Shown: positions 1 to 11,163, counted from the stretch's first letter. The stretch: DNA of 64,000 nucleotides from Rhizophagus clarus (GCA_015698045.1 BLAL01000357.1:62001-126000), one strand, 5' to 3'. Notes: generated by a model not told the origin, from the letters alone. Made by a program: numbers and translations.

Positions 1-711
1 TATTCATTTTCTACTCTTGGGTAATATCCGGAATCTCTTATAACTATAAAATGGATACAAACGGATATTACCCGTATACTATTTTATGACCTTTTACAAT
101 TTTAACCCGAATGGAATCCGATCAACCTATGACTAGTTCTTGGCGCAGATTATGTATCAAGCAGTATCAGGTAAGTAAAATATCGGAACGAATATCAGTA
201 TCCCAATATAATTATGATATTTGATATCAAACCAATAGAGAATAACTCGGGTTATATATGATAAAGTGTAAAACGGGTAAAAATGAGTAATACTCGTTAA
301 GGAATCTAGCAAATTTTATTCATTTAGACAGAGTATGATTCTAGTTCTGTTTCGCCCGACATAAAATTTACCGATTTCATTTTACTGAAATTTTACATTG
401 AAAATATCTACCTATTTTTTAATTTAACTATATGTAATTTATTTTTATATTTACAGATTTCTAAGTTTTGTTAAATAAAACTCAGTTAGGTAATTTTCAT
501 GTCGGTAATAACCATTAGTAATCAATAAAACCATCATGCACATTTGCATAATTCTCCGTATTATGGTAGAATGTGAATATACATAGCACATGCTAATTTT
601 TGTTCACATGACTGAGATCAGCAAAAGTGATTTAATAAAAGGTTCCCTATTTCATCCACCAAAAAAAAAAATTCTTCACTAAATCTACTTAAAAAAAAAA
701 GTTTATTCTCC
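1..711. other. Intergenic DNA upstream of the secreted-protein gene
   Basis: No coding region is recognisable on either strand. The only structure seen is a perfect 12-bp inverted repeat: gggtaatatccg at 19-30 pairs with its reverse complement at 62-73. It could be the edge of a degraded element. The last 60 bases before the gene are A-rich, with two poly-A runs. Confidence 0.5.
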
Positions 712-1173
712 ATGAAATCTTTCATTTCTTTTACCATAATCGTTGCAATCATTTTTATCCAAGCCTTAACGCCGTTCACTGAAGGTAAATTTTGAATAAT
801 TATGATAAAATAATTAATAATCATCTGTTCTAATAACTTTATATTGAAATGATAAATAATGTATGCAGACACTCACGTGTGGATACATAACAAGGTGACT
901 GCTGGTACATGGACTAATGCTGCAGCCGTCCTAGAAAATAAACAAGGGGACTTTGATTGGAGTGGTGATGCTGGTGCAATTGACATAGAGGGCGACTGGG
1001 CTCATACTGGTTATAGCTTGACTGTTCCTAGTAACGTGAAATCATATTGGCTTGCTTTTAGAGTTGCTGCGTCTACTGAAGAAAATAAATGGCGCGGCCC
1101 ATACAATAATGATGGTGATAAATGTTGGCACTTTCATGGTACTTTGGATAATTGGATCGTATTCGAATGTTAA
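712..1173 (+). CDS. Small secreted Trp-rich protein, two exons, function unknown
   Basis: Proposed structure: exon 1 at 712-784, intron 785-868 (GTAAAT...TGCAG, 84 bp, with a ctaat branch-like sequence), exon 2 at 869-1173. The join is in frame and gives 125 residues. Exon 1 encodes a typical signal peptide: Met-Lys, then a hydrophobic stretch rich in Ile, Phe and Val to about residue 20, followed by polar residues. Without the splice the second exon would begin inside the intron, so the signal peptide is easily missed. The mature part (about 100 residues) holds eight tryptophans, many Gly/Asp and two cysteines near the C-terminus, which suggests a compact beta-sandwich fold. No known family or catalytic motif is recognised. 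Export from the cell follows from the signal peptide; a role as effector or wall-binding protein is only a guess. No second gene is close by. Confidence 0.72.
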
Positions 1174-1489
1174 ACCTATTTTATCCACAAAACGACAAAA
1201 ATGTTACACGATTTCTTTTTTTCAATCAACATTAAGTTCTATTAAGTTAATACTATTTACAATCTTGCCCTGTATGACTATTGTCTATTTTTTACTGTAA
1301 CTTCCGTTCTTACTTTTAGCTTTCAAAATTTTCTATCTTTCTATTTACTTTTATCTTTAATGAAATTTTATTACACTATTAATAATAATTTAATAACAGT
1401 GAATGTATTTATAATTGTCATTAATTAACAATGTTTCTCACAACATAATTATTAAAATTTAATTAGTTTAATTTATTATTTATTTCTCA

Positions 1490-1690
1490 CGGGATCCGTC
1501 CAAAATCTCAAAACTCGAAATCTGTCACTCTAAATCCCGAAATAGCAAAATCTCGAAATACCATAATCCTGACAAAGTCTAAATCCCGAAACTTCATAAC
1601 CCAGAAATTTTATAATACCGACAAACAAAAATCCCGATATTTCATAATACCGAAATACAAAATCCCGAATTTCGTAATGCTTGAAAAGTT
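1490..1690. repeat. Degenerate short tandem repeat (aaatcccgaaat-type unit)
   Basis: About eight to ten diverged copies of a unit of roughly 20-25 bp, built on aaatcccgaaa followed by cataata. Spacing is irregular and copies differ by several bases, so the array is old. It has no coding potential. Confidence 0.7.
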
Positions 1691-2347
1691 TATCAAAAAA
1701 AAAATTGTTTACACATACAATAATTTATAAACCCAAAATTTAAAAAAATTTTATGGAAAATTGCTAAACATCGCCTGGGCGATCGTCATCTGGTTGAATT
1801 ATCCATCACCACAAAAATCTTTCCATCCCACGTGACTTACTGGTGTCACACCCTCCTGTTCTCTATGTATTCCACGGACAGAGTGTGTAAAACTCCTATT
1901 ACACCTTTTCAACTTTCAACATTTCTCATTACTCCTTGTCATCTTCCATCAACTTTTCATTTTCTATTTATCATTATCGGTTATTGTTGTTTCTTTTATT
2001 TCTACGTTTCGCTTCATCAAAAATAAATACAGTGAATTTCATTTAAAAATACAAGTTTTTTTTAATTAATCTTACACATATATCAAAATTTTTATTGTGA
2101 ATATATCACTTATTAATAATTTAATCAAATAATCATGAACAATAGGAAATATGATAATATTAAATTAACGAAAGTCTCGATTGATAAAAATTAAATTGAT
2201 GGAATGAGTTTTTATTTTAAAAATGTAAATATTGAAATTAGTTGTGGTTTTTTATTTGAAAATACTTCGTATTTCAAATTTTGATCTGTGTGCTAACGGT
2301 CTGGACTGGGACCAGTCGGCCGCGGTCCTATGATTATTGATCTGCAG

Positions 2348-2380
2348 TAATTCTGGCCGTTATAATTTTGACCAGAATTA
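2348..2380. repeat. Hairpin with 9-bp arms (taattctgg / ccagaatta)
   Basis: The arms at 2348-2356 and 2372-2380 are perfect. The same taattc(c/t)gg(c/t)c motif occurs in the three MITEs near 40.0, 40.3 and 56.5 kb and near 29.70 kb, so this is probably the end of an old DNA transposon. Confidence 0.45.
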
Positions 2381-3431
2381 TGGCGCGGGTATGCAAATTA
2401 TATCCTTCTTTATAAAATTTTATTTTATCCGAAAAAATCAAAATATCCTTTTTTTAAACCTTATGTTTCCTTTATTTCCCAAAATTGGAAATATAATTCT
2501 GTATAGATAAATTGATATATAGGAACGTGAAATATGGATCGGAAAATTTTTAGCTAATCAATCACCGTAGAACATGCAGGGAGAATATAGTCTTTTTAAA
2601 ATTAAAAAGTTAGGATAAGTACAAATCAAATATAATAAATTAAGATGACATGATCTTTATGTGACTTATTTAAATTTATGTCGTTGTACGCAAAACTCTT
2701 TACTATCATTTTATTTATTTATTTGTAATAAATGTCAAATCGTCAGCAACCTTGTAAAAGATTGCGGAATCATTTCTATTTATTATATAGTCCATTTCCT
2801 AATAAAAATTAGGGTAGATATTATAGGATTCCATCGAATTGCTACTATCTAAAACCTCGTAGCTTCTACAGATCTAAGATCATTATGATCTACAGCTGTG
2901 ATTCATAAATTTATTGCCGATAGTTACAGCACCGTAATCGAGAATCTTATTTATTCTTGAAATCTCGTAACCCTGCATTAGGATGAAAAAAATTAGTGTA
3001 GAATTAGTTTCGATTCTAAAAAAAAATGCGGTTTTCTTCTTTCTTGAGGTCAATTTTACGGGAGCTCGTTGCGCGCCCCTAAGCCTATTATATATCTTCA
3101 CGTCACGAAACCCTGTATCTCTTGGTGTGAAAAAAAAAAATTCTAAAACTTCATATAAACTATAATAAAAAAAAAAGAATAAAGAAATTTATAAAGTTGG
3201 TTCCCGTCCTCTTTTGAAATTTCATACCTCTCCATTGTGTTTTACCTAATCCATACTTTGCATTTATATAAAAAATTTGATGAAAAATTTTTGGGTCAAA
3301 AGATCAGCGAGAAGAGCCCTGAGGTAGCTAGGTCTCATTATCACTAGCTATAAATTCGCATGGATTTGTCATGAAAGTCGTATGGAGTAAATAAAAGAGT
3401 TTGAAGATATATGCATCTATATTTAAGTAGT

Positions 3432-3754
3432 AATATATCCAGTGTTCGGCAAATGACTTGAAATGACAAATGATTCAAATGACAAATGACAAATGATGTG
3501 TCATTTCATTGCTCAAATGACAAATGACCTGAGTCATTTGAATGTAATGTTGGCCGGTACTATAGTTCTGGCCTGCATTATGTTTTACTTTATTTTTTTT
3601 TATTTTTGATTGAATCACATGATAAAAATATTAACCAATCAAAATCAAATGACTGAAATGACCAAATGACAAAGGATTATGAATAATGACAAATGATTAG
3701 CTAAATCATTTGAATGGTCAAATGACCAGGTCATTTCCGAACACTGAATATATC
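3432..3754. mobile_element. hAT-type MITE with perfect 8-bp target duplication
   Basis: The element spans 3440-3746 (307 bp). Its left end is cagtgttcggcaaatgac and its right end is the inverse with one base missing, so the terminal inverted repeats are about 17 bp and begin CAGTG, as is usual in the hAT superfamily. The flanks are identical 8-mers, aatatatc at 3432-3439 and 3747-3754; 8 bp is the hAT target-duplication length. Both sides are packed with caaatgac/gtcatttg motifs in both orientations, like subterminal transposase-binding sites. The centre has a ggcc-containing palindrome. It encodes no protein and would need a transposase supplied elsewhere. Confidence 0.88.
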
Positions 3755-4253
3755 TGTATATGATGTTTAGTAACTAGTAAGTAGAATTTACTACTGTATA
3801 TCATTTTATCTGTGATTGTTAATATAATGGCGTAAATCTCCAATATACAATTAGGTGATCGACATCATGCACAATAGTTCTGCAAAGCATATGTAGGTAT
3901 ATTTATATAGTGATATTAAAAAAAAAAACAAAGAAAAAATTTTGGGTAACCGAATTAATAATAATTTACTTACAATAGAGACGTTTATTTACCGAATTAG
4001 TACGAATGTCAAAAAAAAAAAAGACACATTCAGTCGAAAGACAAACGAATAGAAGCGTATTAGCAGAAATAATCACATGGAATATTACTCCAATATACCA
4101 ATATACACCAAAGGATTAACGGACTAAACTAATGAGCATTCGTTATATCAGGTTCTGGCACTATTCTAAAATGGTCACACAGGGATTGTGAAAATTTTAA
4201 TTTTCTTGTTGAATATTCAAAGCTTTTTTTTTTTTTGTCAAATTTTCACACGT

Positions 4254-4517
4254 ATGTCATTATCTTCAGCAAATGAGCCTGATCTTCAAGCTATTGTTGA
4301 ACTAATTCTATCATCATATCATGTTCCAGAACTTTGTTCAATAATAAATAATATAAAGAAAAAGGTAAATGGATACTTCCGTGTAATATGTGGCGTAATG
4401 TATGTTTATTTGTTTTCGTTATGAAACAACATAATTGTATTATTGTTTATGGTCGCACAGAAATCCAATTCTGCCAAATTTGCCGGAGTTGTTTCCGGTA
4501 TTTCATTACACAAATGA
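4254..4517 (+). CDS. Possible two-exon small protein, unknown (weak model)
   Basis: A reading frame from ATG 4254 to 4364 (37 codons) ends at a GTAAAT donor. An acceptor ending TCGCACAG at 4460 joins in phase 0 to 18 further codons and a TGA at 4515-4517. The predicted 55-residue product starts MSLSSANEPDLQ, has a short helical stretch and ends Lys-rich. No family is recognised. An unspliced alternative starting at 4188 would add a hydrophobic N-terminus. It could instead be a remnant of a longer gene, since it lies only about 110 bp upstream of the F-box gene. Confidence 0.25.
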
Positions 4518-4627
4518 AATTATAGTTTTCTTTTTTTTTTCGATCAACATTTCAAAACCATATTTTATTTTCAGAAATATTTTTACATACTCGTAAAAGC
4601 TGCTTTTCTTTTGTTTTTGAATAAAAA

Positions 4628-6124
4628 ATGTCTAAACTTAATAAAGACATTCTTGCTTTGATATTTGAAGAATTACAGAAAGATTCAAAATCTCTCTTTT
4701 CATGTTTAATGGTCAATAGACTTTGGTGTGAAACTGTAATACCAATTTTATGGAGGAATCCTTGGTGCTACGCCGGTGTTGATTATAGTAATAAAAACTA
4801 TTTATTCTTCATTATATCTTGTTATTTATTTAATGATATCAAAGAATTCATAACAGAACAAAGAATCCAATTACCTTCAAGTTCAAATCAATCACTTTTG
4901 TTCGATTATTTATCTTTCTGCAGAAGTATAGATATAAATACTATAAATAGTATAATTTCCATTGGTTCATCTTTACCTTATAATCAATTTTCTATGCAAC
5001 AAGAATTTTTTTATTGTTTCATGAAAAAATGCCCGGAATTAAAGTATTTTGATATGAGATCAATTAAACATCAAATATTTTATTTTCCAAATGCAAAAGC
5101 TCGTCTTGAGTCACTTCGTGAATTAAGATGTGAAACGTCAATTGATCCTTCATATTTTTACGGATTATCACTGTTCTGTCAACATATACAGGGTCTCATC
5201 ATTGTTAATACGGAACCAAAATCTAATCATGGGATTGTTAAATTAATTGAAGTACAAAAGAACTTAAATCATTTTGAATGGAAAGATGATTTTTATAGTG
5301 ATTACCTTACGGAAGACCCTTATAAAGATATTTTTCTTGCATTAGAAAAAAAGGCAGTTAGTCTCAATTATTTAAAAATATTCTTTCAATATGCAGAAGG
5401 TATTGAAAATACAATACTTCAAAAAATACTTCCAAAACTCTATAAATTAAAAATATTAATATTTGATGATTACCTTTTTTTTATTAAAGAAGAATTAGAA
5501 AAATTGAGAATGCAGGTTTATCATGATCTTGAAATCATTAATATAGAATGGAATAGTTTAAATGTACTTTCAAGTATAATTGAAAATAGTGGAAAACATC
5601 TTAAGAAAATCTTATTTAGACCTTATGATACTCTCGAATGTGATTATCATAACTTTAATGAAAATTCTCTTAATTTTATTCGTAAAATTTATGAAAATTG
5701 TCCTTTAATTGAATATTTATCAATCGCATTTTCACCTTTAAAAGAACATTTTGTTGAATTCGAAAAATTATTAAAAATTTGTCAAAATTTAAAATCATTA
5801 TTAATAATTATACATAATGTAGATAAAATAGAAACTAATAAAGAGATTTTAGAAAATGGGGAAATTTTATTAAAAATATTAATTAGTTCTGCACCAATTA
5901 GTTTAAAGGAAATTAGATTTTATGATGATTTTAAATTTTCTTTAGAAAACTTGGAAGAATTTTTAGTAAAATGGAGGGGCAGACCTGCACTTTCAATACT
6001 TACTATTGATCCCATTTATATAATTCCAAGTTATACAGAAATGATTACAAAATATAAAAGAGATGGTGTAATCAAAGATTTTAAACATAGTTTTCATGTA
6101 GATGAAATCGATTATCATTTTTAA
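4628..6124 (+). CDS. F-box protein with leucine-rich C-terminal region
   Basis: One uninterrupted frame of 498 residues with no intron needed. Residues 1-45 form an F-box-like domain: a Leu/Ile/Phe-spaced helix (DILALIFEEL), a short loop, then CLMVNRLWCETVIPILW, which keeps the conserved Val, Arg and Trp positions. The remainder is an irregular series of Leu/Ile-rich segments such as CPELKYFDMRSI and CPLIEYLSIAFSP, as in the LRR-like substrate-binding part of many fungal F-box proteins. Known role of the family: the F-box binds Skp1 in an SCF ubiquitin ligase and the C-terminal part selects the substrate. Length and intronless structure fit the large F-box family reported from arbuscular mycorrhizal fungi. 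The first ATG follows an A-rich leader and is the natural start. The substrate is unknown. Confidence 0.9.
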   Translation: MSKLNKDILALIFEELQKDSKSLFSCLMVNRLWCETVIPILWRNPWCYAGVDYSNKNYLFFIISCYLFNDIKEFITEQRIQLPSSSNQSLLFDYLSFCRSIDINTINSIISIGSSLPYNQFSMQQEFFYCFMKKCPELKYFDMRSIKHQIFYFPNAKARLESLRELRCETSIDPSYFYGLSLFCQHIQGLIIVNTEPKSNHGIVKLIEVQKNLNHFEWKDDFYSDYLTEDPYKDIFLALEKKAVSLNYLKIFFQYAEGIENTILQKILPKLYKLKILIFDDYLFFIKEELEKLRMQVYHDLEIINIEWNSLNVLSSIIENSGKHLKKILFRPYDTLECDYHNFNENSLNFIRKIYENCPLIEYLSIAFSPLKEHFVEFEKLLKICQNLKSLLIIIHNVDKIETNKEILENGEILLKILISSAPISLKEIRFYDDFKFSLENLEEFLVKWRGRPALSILTIDPIYIIPSYTEMITKYKRDGVIKDFKHSFHVDEIDYHF

Positions 6125-8439
6125 TGTATTATAAATCACAAATATTTATGTTTAATTTATTTTATCTTTTGCGAATCACAAATTAGTTAGTATACATTTA
6201 TTATTGAGAGTTTAGATTTTATGTACTGAAGTTATCCTTTTTTCGTCGCCTTTGTAAACGTATCAATATTCATATTAATAAATATTATAAATATATGGAA
6301 TAAGTTTAAAAAAGTAACTTTTCAAATTAATATCTTTAAATTTCCAGAAAAATTATTAAATAATGTCTTCTCTTTACACAATTCCAATTTGAAAATTTTA
6401 GAAAAATAATATTGAATGATGTATAATGTTACACAAATATTTACCTTTAGTGAGTAAAATGATAATTTACCGTTGTTCCTAACTCTTTTTGAAAGAGCCC
6501 TTCAGAATGCAAAGAGGCTGAAACAAAGGCAAACCTAAAAAAAAGATTAGTACCAAAAAAAAAGCAAAATATTAAAAAATAATAATAAAAACAAAAAAGT
6601 TTACCTATATTTCCGTAAGAGAGCTGCTAAAAATGAAAATAAACCTAGAAAGAACATCCTTATTTTTAAAATGGAAAAAAAAGTTAGCTCCCACTTAGCC
6701 GCCCAAAAAAAGAAGTCCTGCCCTATAAAGGTTTTTATACGATTTTTTTCCTTAGAAATAACGTATCATGGTTTGGGTACGGAATTTACACGGAATTCAT
6801 ACGAAATTTACATGATTTAATCACTGATTTATCACGAAATTGCTTACTAAATTTAAAAATAAAAAAAAAAATTAAAATTAAATACAAGTATATTATGAAA
6901 AATTTATCTTTATCAAACTAACTATTGCAAACCAAAATAAGAATAAACTTTGGATTTCTTAGAGAAACATTAATATTATTTCTGTTGATGTTCCTTTAAG
7001 AAATTTAAAGTTCCAGAAGTACTTAGTCCAAAGAAATAACCTATTCTTTCAAAATAAATGAAAAAAACATTAGTATGTTTCTTTAACTCAATTAGACCAA
7101 CACTTCCCTATTTACCTATAATTCTGGGTTCATCCAAGTTTCCTGGAGTCTGAGTGTCAAACAACCTAAAAAAAAAAATAAGAACGTTTCTTTGACTCAA
7201 TTAGAAGCCAAAACTTCCCCTATACTATATAGTACCTGCAATTGTCAAAGTCTCCAAGAGTCAGGTTTCATAAGAATAAATATAAATAAAAAAGAAAGGG
7301 TAGCGAGGTGGGAATAAAAGAATAAATCAAAAAAAAAGTTTTTTTTTTTTTTGAAAAATTTTCTTTTTATTTTTTGCCCCTTTTTATAGAAATTTTTTTA
7401 TTTTTCAAAGAGGACAACGAAGTTAGAAAAATAAAGAAAATTTTTTTTTCAAAAAGAAGAGATAGCGGATGGGAATAAAAAAAAGAGAAGCAACAAATAA
7501 AAGAAAATTTTTTTTAAATGAGAAGTAAAAAAAATAAAAAAGATAACGAATAAAAAATCAGAGAAGACAGGAAGAAACTGGAAGATCAGAGCAAGGTTTA
7601 TATAAAAAAACAGAGAACGTATCATAACAAACCAGTGATCACATGTCATGATGCGGAATCATTATGGATGCCGATCAATCCGGACCCCCGAATTCGGAAT
7701 ATTTATTTTCTTATGATCCTTATTTAAATCTAAAATTACATTTTTTTTTTATAATTTTAGCCAAAATTTTGTATCGAAATGAATTGAAATTTTTAGTAAA
7801 ATCGAAAGAAATTTTCATGTTGAATCGAAATAAAATTTACGAGTCCCTGTCTAAAATAATTATCACTACAATTAAAAGTGAGTATACACAGATCAGGAAA
7901 AAAATTCATAAATAAAGCAATCAGTCTAATATGATAGTTAAAACCGTTAAATGAAGTCTAAATAATAAATTAACCTAAATAATAAATTAATAAGGTTTTT
8001 TGTATCTTTCAATCATAAAATTGATACAAATCATAAGAATATACAGTAAATCACGTGATGTGTAAATCTTTGGACTTAAAATTTTTTCATTAAAAAAAAT
8101 AATTGACAGTCATTTGAGCTTTATATATCATTTGCCGAAAACTGGATTAGGGAGCTATGCATGCATTACTCATGAAAATTTTAATTAAGAAAATAATTCT
8201 GAAAACACGGTTTTCTACAAAGTATTTAATTTTTTTTTTTTATATTGCTTCAGTTAAATACATACATGTGTTTAATGTTATAAATAAAACTAACTTGACA
8301 ATTATTTAATACAATATTTGGATAAGTTATAACATAAAAGAATTATTTAAATTACAAACTAAGAAACTTGAAAATATCTTACTATTCTAGCCTTAGTGTT
8401 AAAACCATTCCAATGCATATAACCAATACTTGAATAAGT
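6125..8439. other. Intergenic AT-rich DNA with an old duplication and a hAT end
   Basis: No convincing gene. A roughly 109-bp direct duplication is visible: gtttctttaactcaattaga near 7077 recurs with one change near 7186, with similar sequence after each. Around 8120-8146 the sequence gtcatttg...catttgccgaaaactgg is a diverged single end of the hAT MITE family found at 3432-3754; no partner end was found. The frame at 7664-7915 (83 codons) has simple composition and no recognisable motif. Near 8321-8455 a short motif (aagttataacata) is repeated. Confidence 0.45.
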
Positions 8440-8606
8440 TATAACATAATTGAGTAACTGAATTGGTACCATTCCCGCAAATTAAGCAGGGAGAAGGGGA
8501 GTAGTACCTCTCCGTTTAATGGCAAAGCATGCATCCCACAGTACACATTTTTTGTGGGACGAGTGCAAAAAACTTTTGTCCCCTTAATTAACCAATGACA
8601 CGGCAT
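8440..8606 (-). pseudogene. Broken copy of the small zinc-ribbon gene at 10644-10862
   Basis: Reading from ATG 8606 on the minus strand gives MPCHWLIKGTKVFC and then a stretch ending YCGMHA, matching the intact copy's start almost residue for residue. After that the frame breaks: the match continues as an AIKRRGT stretch in a second frame and as CLICGNGTNSVTQLC in a third. At least two frameshifts therefore destroy the gene while all cysteine positions remain visible. It lies just upstream of the kinase gene and in the same orientation as the intact copy on the kinase's other side. This suggests a tandem duplication around the kinase. Confidence 0.8.
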
Positions 8607-8639
8607 AATATATACTTAGCTTATATGTACTAGAGCATA

Positions 8640-8766
8640 TTTCAAAATGCTTAAAAGAGAAGACAGGTAAGAGTAAATGAGAATATGTAGACAGATGTAC
8701 AGTATGTAGGCAGATATGAGAAGACAGGTATGGGTAGATGAGTATGAGTAGACAGGTATGAGTAGC
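8640..8766. repeat. G-rich minisatellite (tgagtagacaggta-type units)
   Basis: Diverged units of about 12-23 bp built on gtagacaggtatga repeat roughly six times. The array ends almost at the kinase start, and an upstream in-frame ATG (8758) lies inside it. A comparable array lies upstream of the intact zinc-ribbon copy (10935-11115). Confidence 0.7.
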
Positions 8767-8793
8767 TATCATATTTTATATATCGAACGAACC

Positions 8794-10369
8794 ATGCTTA
8801 TTTCATATGACGAAACTCATTCGTTAATTGATAAACTGATATTAAATGAAGAATTAAAAAATTATTATAAAAAGTATGGTTTGTGTAATACATGTAAACA
8901 GCCTATGACTTATACAACTTTCTATTGTCAACCTTGTCATTCTAAATATTTTCAATCGAATTTCAAAAATTGGACAAGTGGAAATCATGACGTTGATGAA
9001 TTTATTCAGAAAGCGCAATTAAATGCTAAAAGTAGGCTTCAAGTTATAGAGTGGGTTGAATATGATAAATTTGAAGATATTGAATATTTAGCAAAAGGAG
9101 GGTTTGGAACTACTTTTAAAGCAATTTGGAAAGATGGATTTATGTTTTGGGATTATGAAAATTATCAATGGATAAAAAATGGTAAGACGAAAGTCGCTTT
9201 AAAATGTTTACATGACTCACACGACATTACAGCAGATTTTTTTAAAGAAGTATGACATTTTCTTATATATTTTAGTTTTATTATCCTTTATAAATACTTA
9301 ACTAAATATATTTTTCTTTAAGGTTGAAACAAGTATTTTAGTAGAAGATGATGTTTGGGTAGTTCGTTGTTTTGGTATTACCAAAGATCCAATAACGAAT
9401 AAGTTTATGATGGTGATGGATTTACAAAAATGTAGTTTAAGACAACATTTAAATAACAATTTCATTTCAATGAATTGGAAGGAAAAGTTGTGGGGTTTAT
9501 ATTGTATTACGGAGGGTCTTAAATCAATTCATAATAGAGGATTGATTCATCATGATCTTCATTGTGGAAATATATTAAGTGATTTTAAGGATAGTGCTAT
9601 TATTACCGATTTAGGATTATGTCAACCAGCAAATGTAAAGACTTCTCAGGATATTAATAAATATGGAGTATTACCATATGTAGCTCCAGAAGTTTTAAGA
9701 GGAAAAGAATATACTCAAGCAAGTGATATTTATGGATTTGGAATTATTGCATATGAAATTTGTACAGGATTGCCTCCTTATCATGATGTAGCTCATGATG
9801 ATTTCTTAGCATTAAAAATTTGTCAAGGATTAAGACCAACTTTTAATTATAAAGTTCCTCAAGCTATCCTTGATGTAATTAATCAATGTTGGGATGCAGA
9901 TCCTTTAAAACGACCTAGAGTAGATGAATTAGTAAAGTCAATAGGTAACTTATATACGGCAATTTATGACGAAGAAAAAGATTCTACAATCTACAAACAA
10001 GTCATAGAAGCTGATGAAATTAACAAAAAGTCACCATTAACAATTCAGTCAACATTATCATCCGCTGGTACACTCTCATATACAACACATCCTCAAGCAG
10101 TTTACACAAGTAAATTTTTAGATTTTAAAAATCTTCCAGAACCAAAAAATGCAGAATATTCGGGTAAACATTTAATTTATTATATGATTATAAACTAATT
10201 TCACAATGCTAACAACTAATATTTAATATAGAATCTGTAAGAGTGGATTTTACTAAACTTGATATTAATTCTAAAGGTAATTACTTTGCATCTGATATTT
10301 TTGATCTATTAAATATTATTTTAACTAATTGAATATTTATTATTTTTTATTATAGATGATAGTAATTAG
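8794..10369 (+). CDS. TKL-like protein kinase with N-terminal zinc ribbon, four exons
   Basis: Proposed exons: 8794-9249, 9323-10163, 10232-10276 and 10356-10369. All introns are GT...AG and all joins are in frame, giving 451 residues. Residues 31-48 form a CxxC-x10-CxxC zinc ribbon (C31, C34, C45, C48). A linker ending DEFIQKAQLNAK follows, as in the two Sel1 kinases downstream. Kinase motifs: glycine loop KGGFGTTF, VALK lysine, HHDLHCGN catalytic loop (His replaces Arg of HRD, so not RD type), DLG instead of DFG, APE, DIYGFG, and RP in helix I. All key catalytic residues (Lys, catalytic Asp, Asn, metal Asp) are present, so activity is likely. The last two small exons supply an acidic tail (VDFTKLDINSKDDSN). 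An alternative ATG at 8758 lies in the minisatellite; 8794 has the better context (accATG). Role: cytosolic Ser/Thr or dual-specificity signalling; substrate unknown. Confidence 0.88.
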
Positions 10370-10643
10370 ACATAATTTATTTGAAATTGAAAATATTATT
10401 TAGTATATAATTTTATTCGATTTTTTATATTTTTTTATTTTTATTTTAAACTTTGTGAGAGATCAAATATAATGTTATAATTTTATTCTTAGATATTTGA
10501 TACGTTTGAAGATACACAACTATTGTAGTAAAAAAAATTTTTTCGATTATAAAATAAAGTATTGTCTTTTTTATTATTTATTTATTATAGCAGTTATCTT
10601 GCAATTGCATAATATATTATGCAAAAAATTAATTAATCATTCA

Positions 10644-10862
10644 TTAAATTTTTTCACGCCAAAGTCTCATTAGTTCATTATGTTGACCACACGAAATACA
10701 TAAATGAGTAACTGAATTTGTTCCGTTACCACAAATTAGGCAAGGAGAGGGAGGCTTAGTACCTCTTCGTTTAATGGCGAAAGAATGCATCCCGCAATAT
10801 TCATTTTTTGTAGAGTGAGAGCAGTACTCTTTTGTTCCTTTAACTAGCCACTGACAAGGCAT
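10644..10862 (-). CDS. Small double zinc-ribbon protein, unknown function
   Basis: 72 residues from ATG 10862. This start is preferred over 10910 because the broken paralogue begins at the same MPC. The first metal site is C3-x10-C14-x8-C23-x2-H26 (a CCCH set ending YCGMH); the second is C41-x2-C44-x10-C55-x2-C58 (PCLICGNGT...LCISCG). A basic stretch, AIKRRGTKPP, joins them, and the C-terminus is a short charged helix (ELMRLWREKI). Two tightly spaced metal-binding motifs and the basic linker suggest nucleic-acid or protein binding, but no named family is recognised. The gene is convergent with the kinase, 275 bp away, and a broken copy lies on the kinase's other side. The length is complete as far as the copies show. 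Confidence 0.68.
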   Translation of the reverse strand: MPCQWLVKGTKEYCSHSTKNEYCGMHSFAIKRRGTKPPSPCLICGNGTNSVTHLCISCGQHNELMRLWREKI

Positions 10863-10934
10863 ACTGAATGTCTGTTCTAAATGTGTTATCCCTATAATTA
10901 GCATACACATTCAAATCGAGCCATTGGCCTGTAA

Positions 10935-11115
10935 TTTGGAAAAGTAGGCAAGAATGAGCAGATAGGAAAATAGTTATGTAAATGTGATTACATAAGTGTA
11001 GTCATGTATATGTGTGAACGTGTATATGTGGACGTGTATGTGGACGTGTATGAGTAGGCATAGGTGTGTGGGCATGTATGAGTGGACGTGTATGAATAGA
11101 CATAGTATGTGTGTA
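10935..11115. repeat. GT-rich minisatellite (ggacgtgtatgagt-type units)
   Basis: Irregular tandem units of about 12-24 bp based on gtggacgtgtatgagta repeat upstream (on the minus strand) of the intact zinc-ribbon gene. Position and base composition match the array at 8640-8766 next to the broken copy, so the array was probably duplicated with the gene. Confidence 0.65.
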
Positions 11116-11130
11116 AATGTATAGTTCAAA

Positions 11131-11163
11131 ATGAGAACTCCCGGAGGGGGGGAGAGTTCTCAT
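11131..11163. repeat. Perfect hairpin with 10-bp arms and G-rich loop
   Basis: atgagaactc at 11131-11140 pairs with gagttctcat at 11154-11163, around a loop with a run of seven G. It could be a transcript-end structure or a transposon relic; neither can be decided here. Confidence 0.6.

Larger units (their letters stand above)
1174..3431. other. Intergenic DNA with repeats
   Basis: No convincing gene. It contains the degenerate tandem repeat at 1490-1690, a hairpin-rich patch near 2300-2395, and a stretch near 1840-1890 (ggtgtcacaccctc, then a tattcc-ggacag motif) that resembles the middle of the 205-212-bp MITEs at 40.0, 40.3 and 56.5 kb and may be an old copy. Short open frames at 1832-2026, 2661-2852 and 2883-3165 have no protein-like features. 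Confidence 0.45.

Noticed and set aside
7664..7915. 83-codon frame starting MDADQSG
   Set aside because: Low-complexity composition, no homologue recognised, and within repeat-like DNA; kept only as a remark in the intergenic entry.
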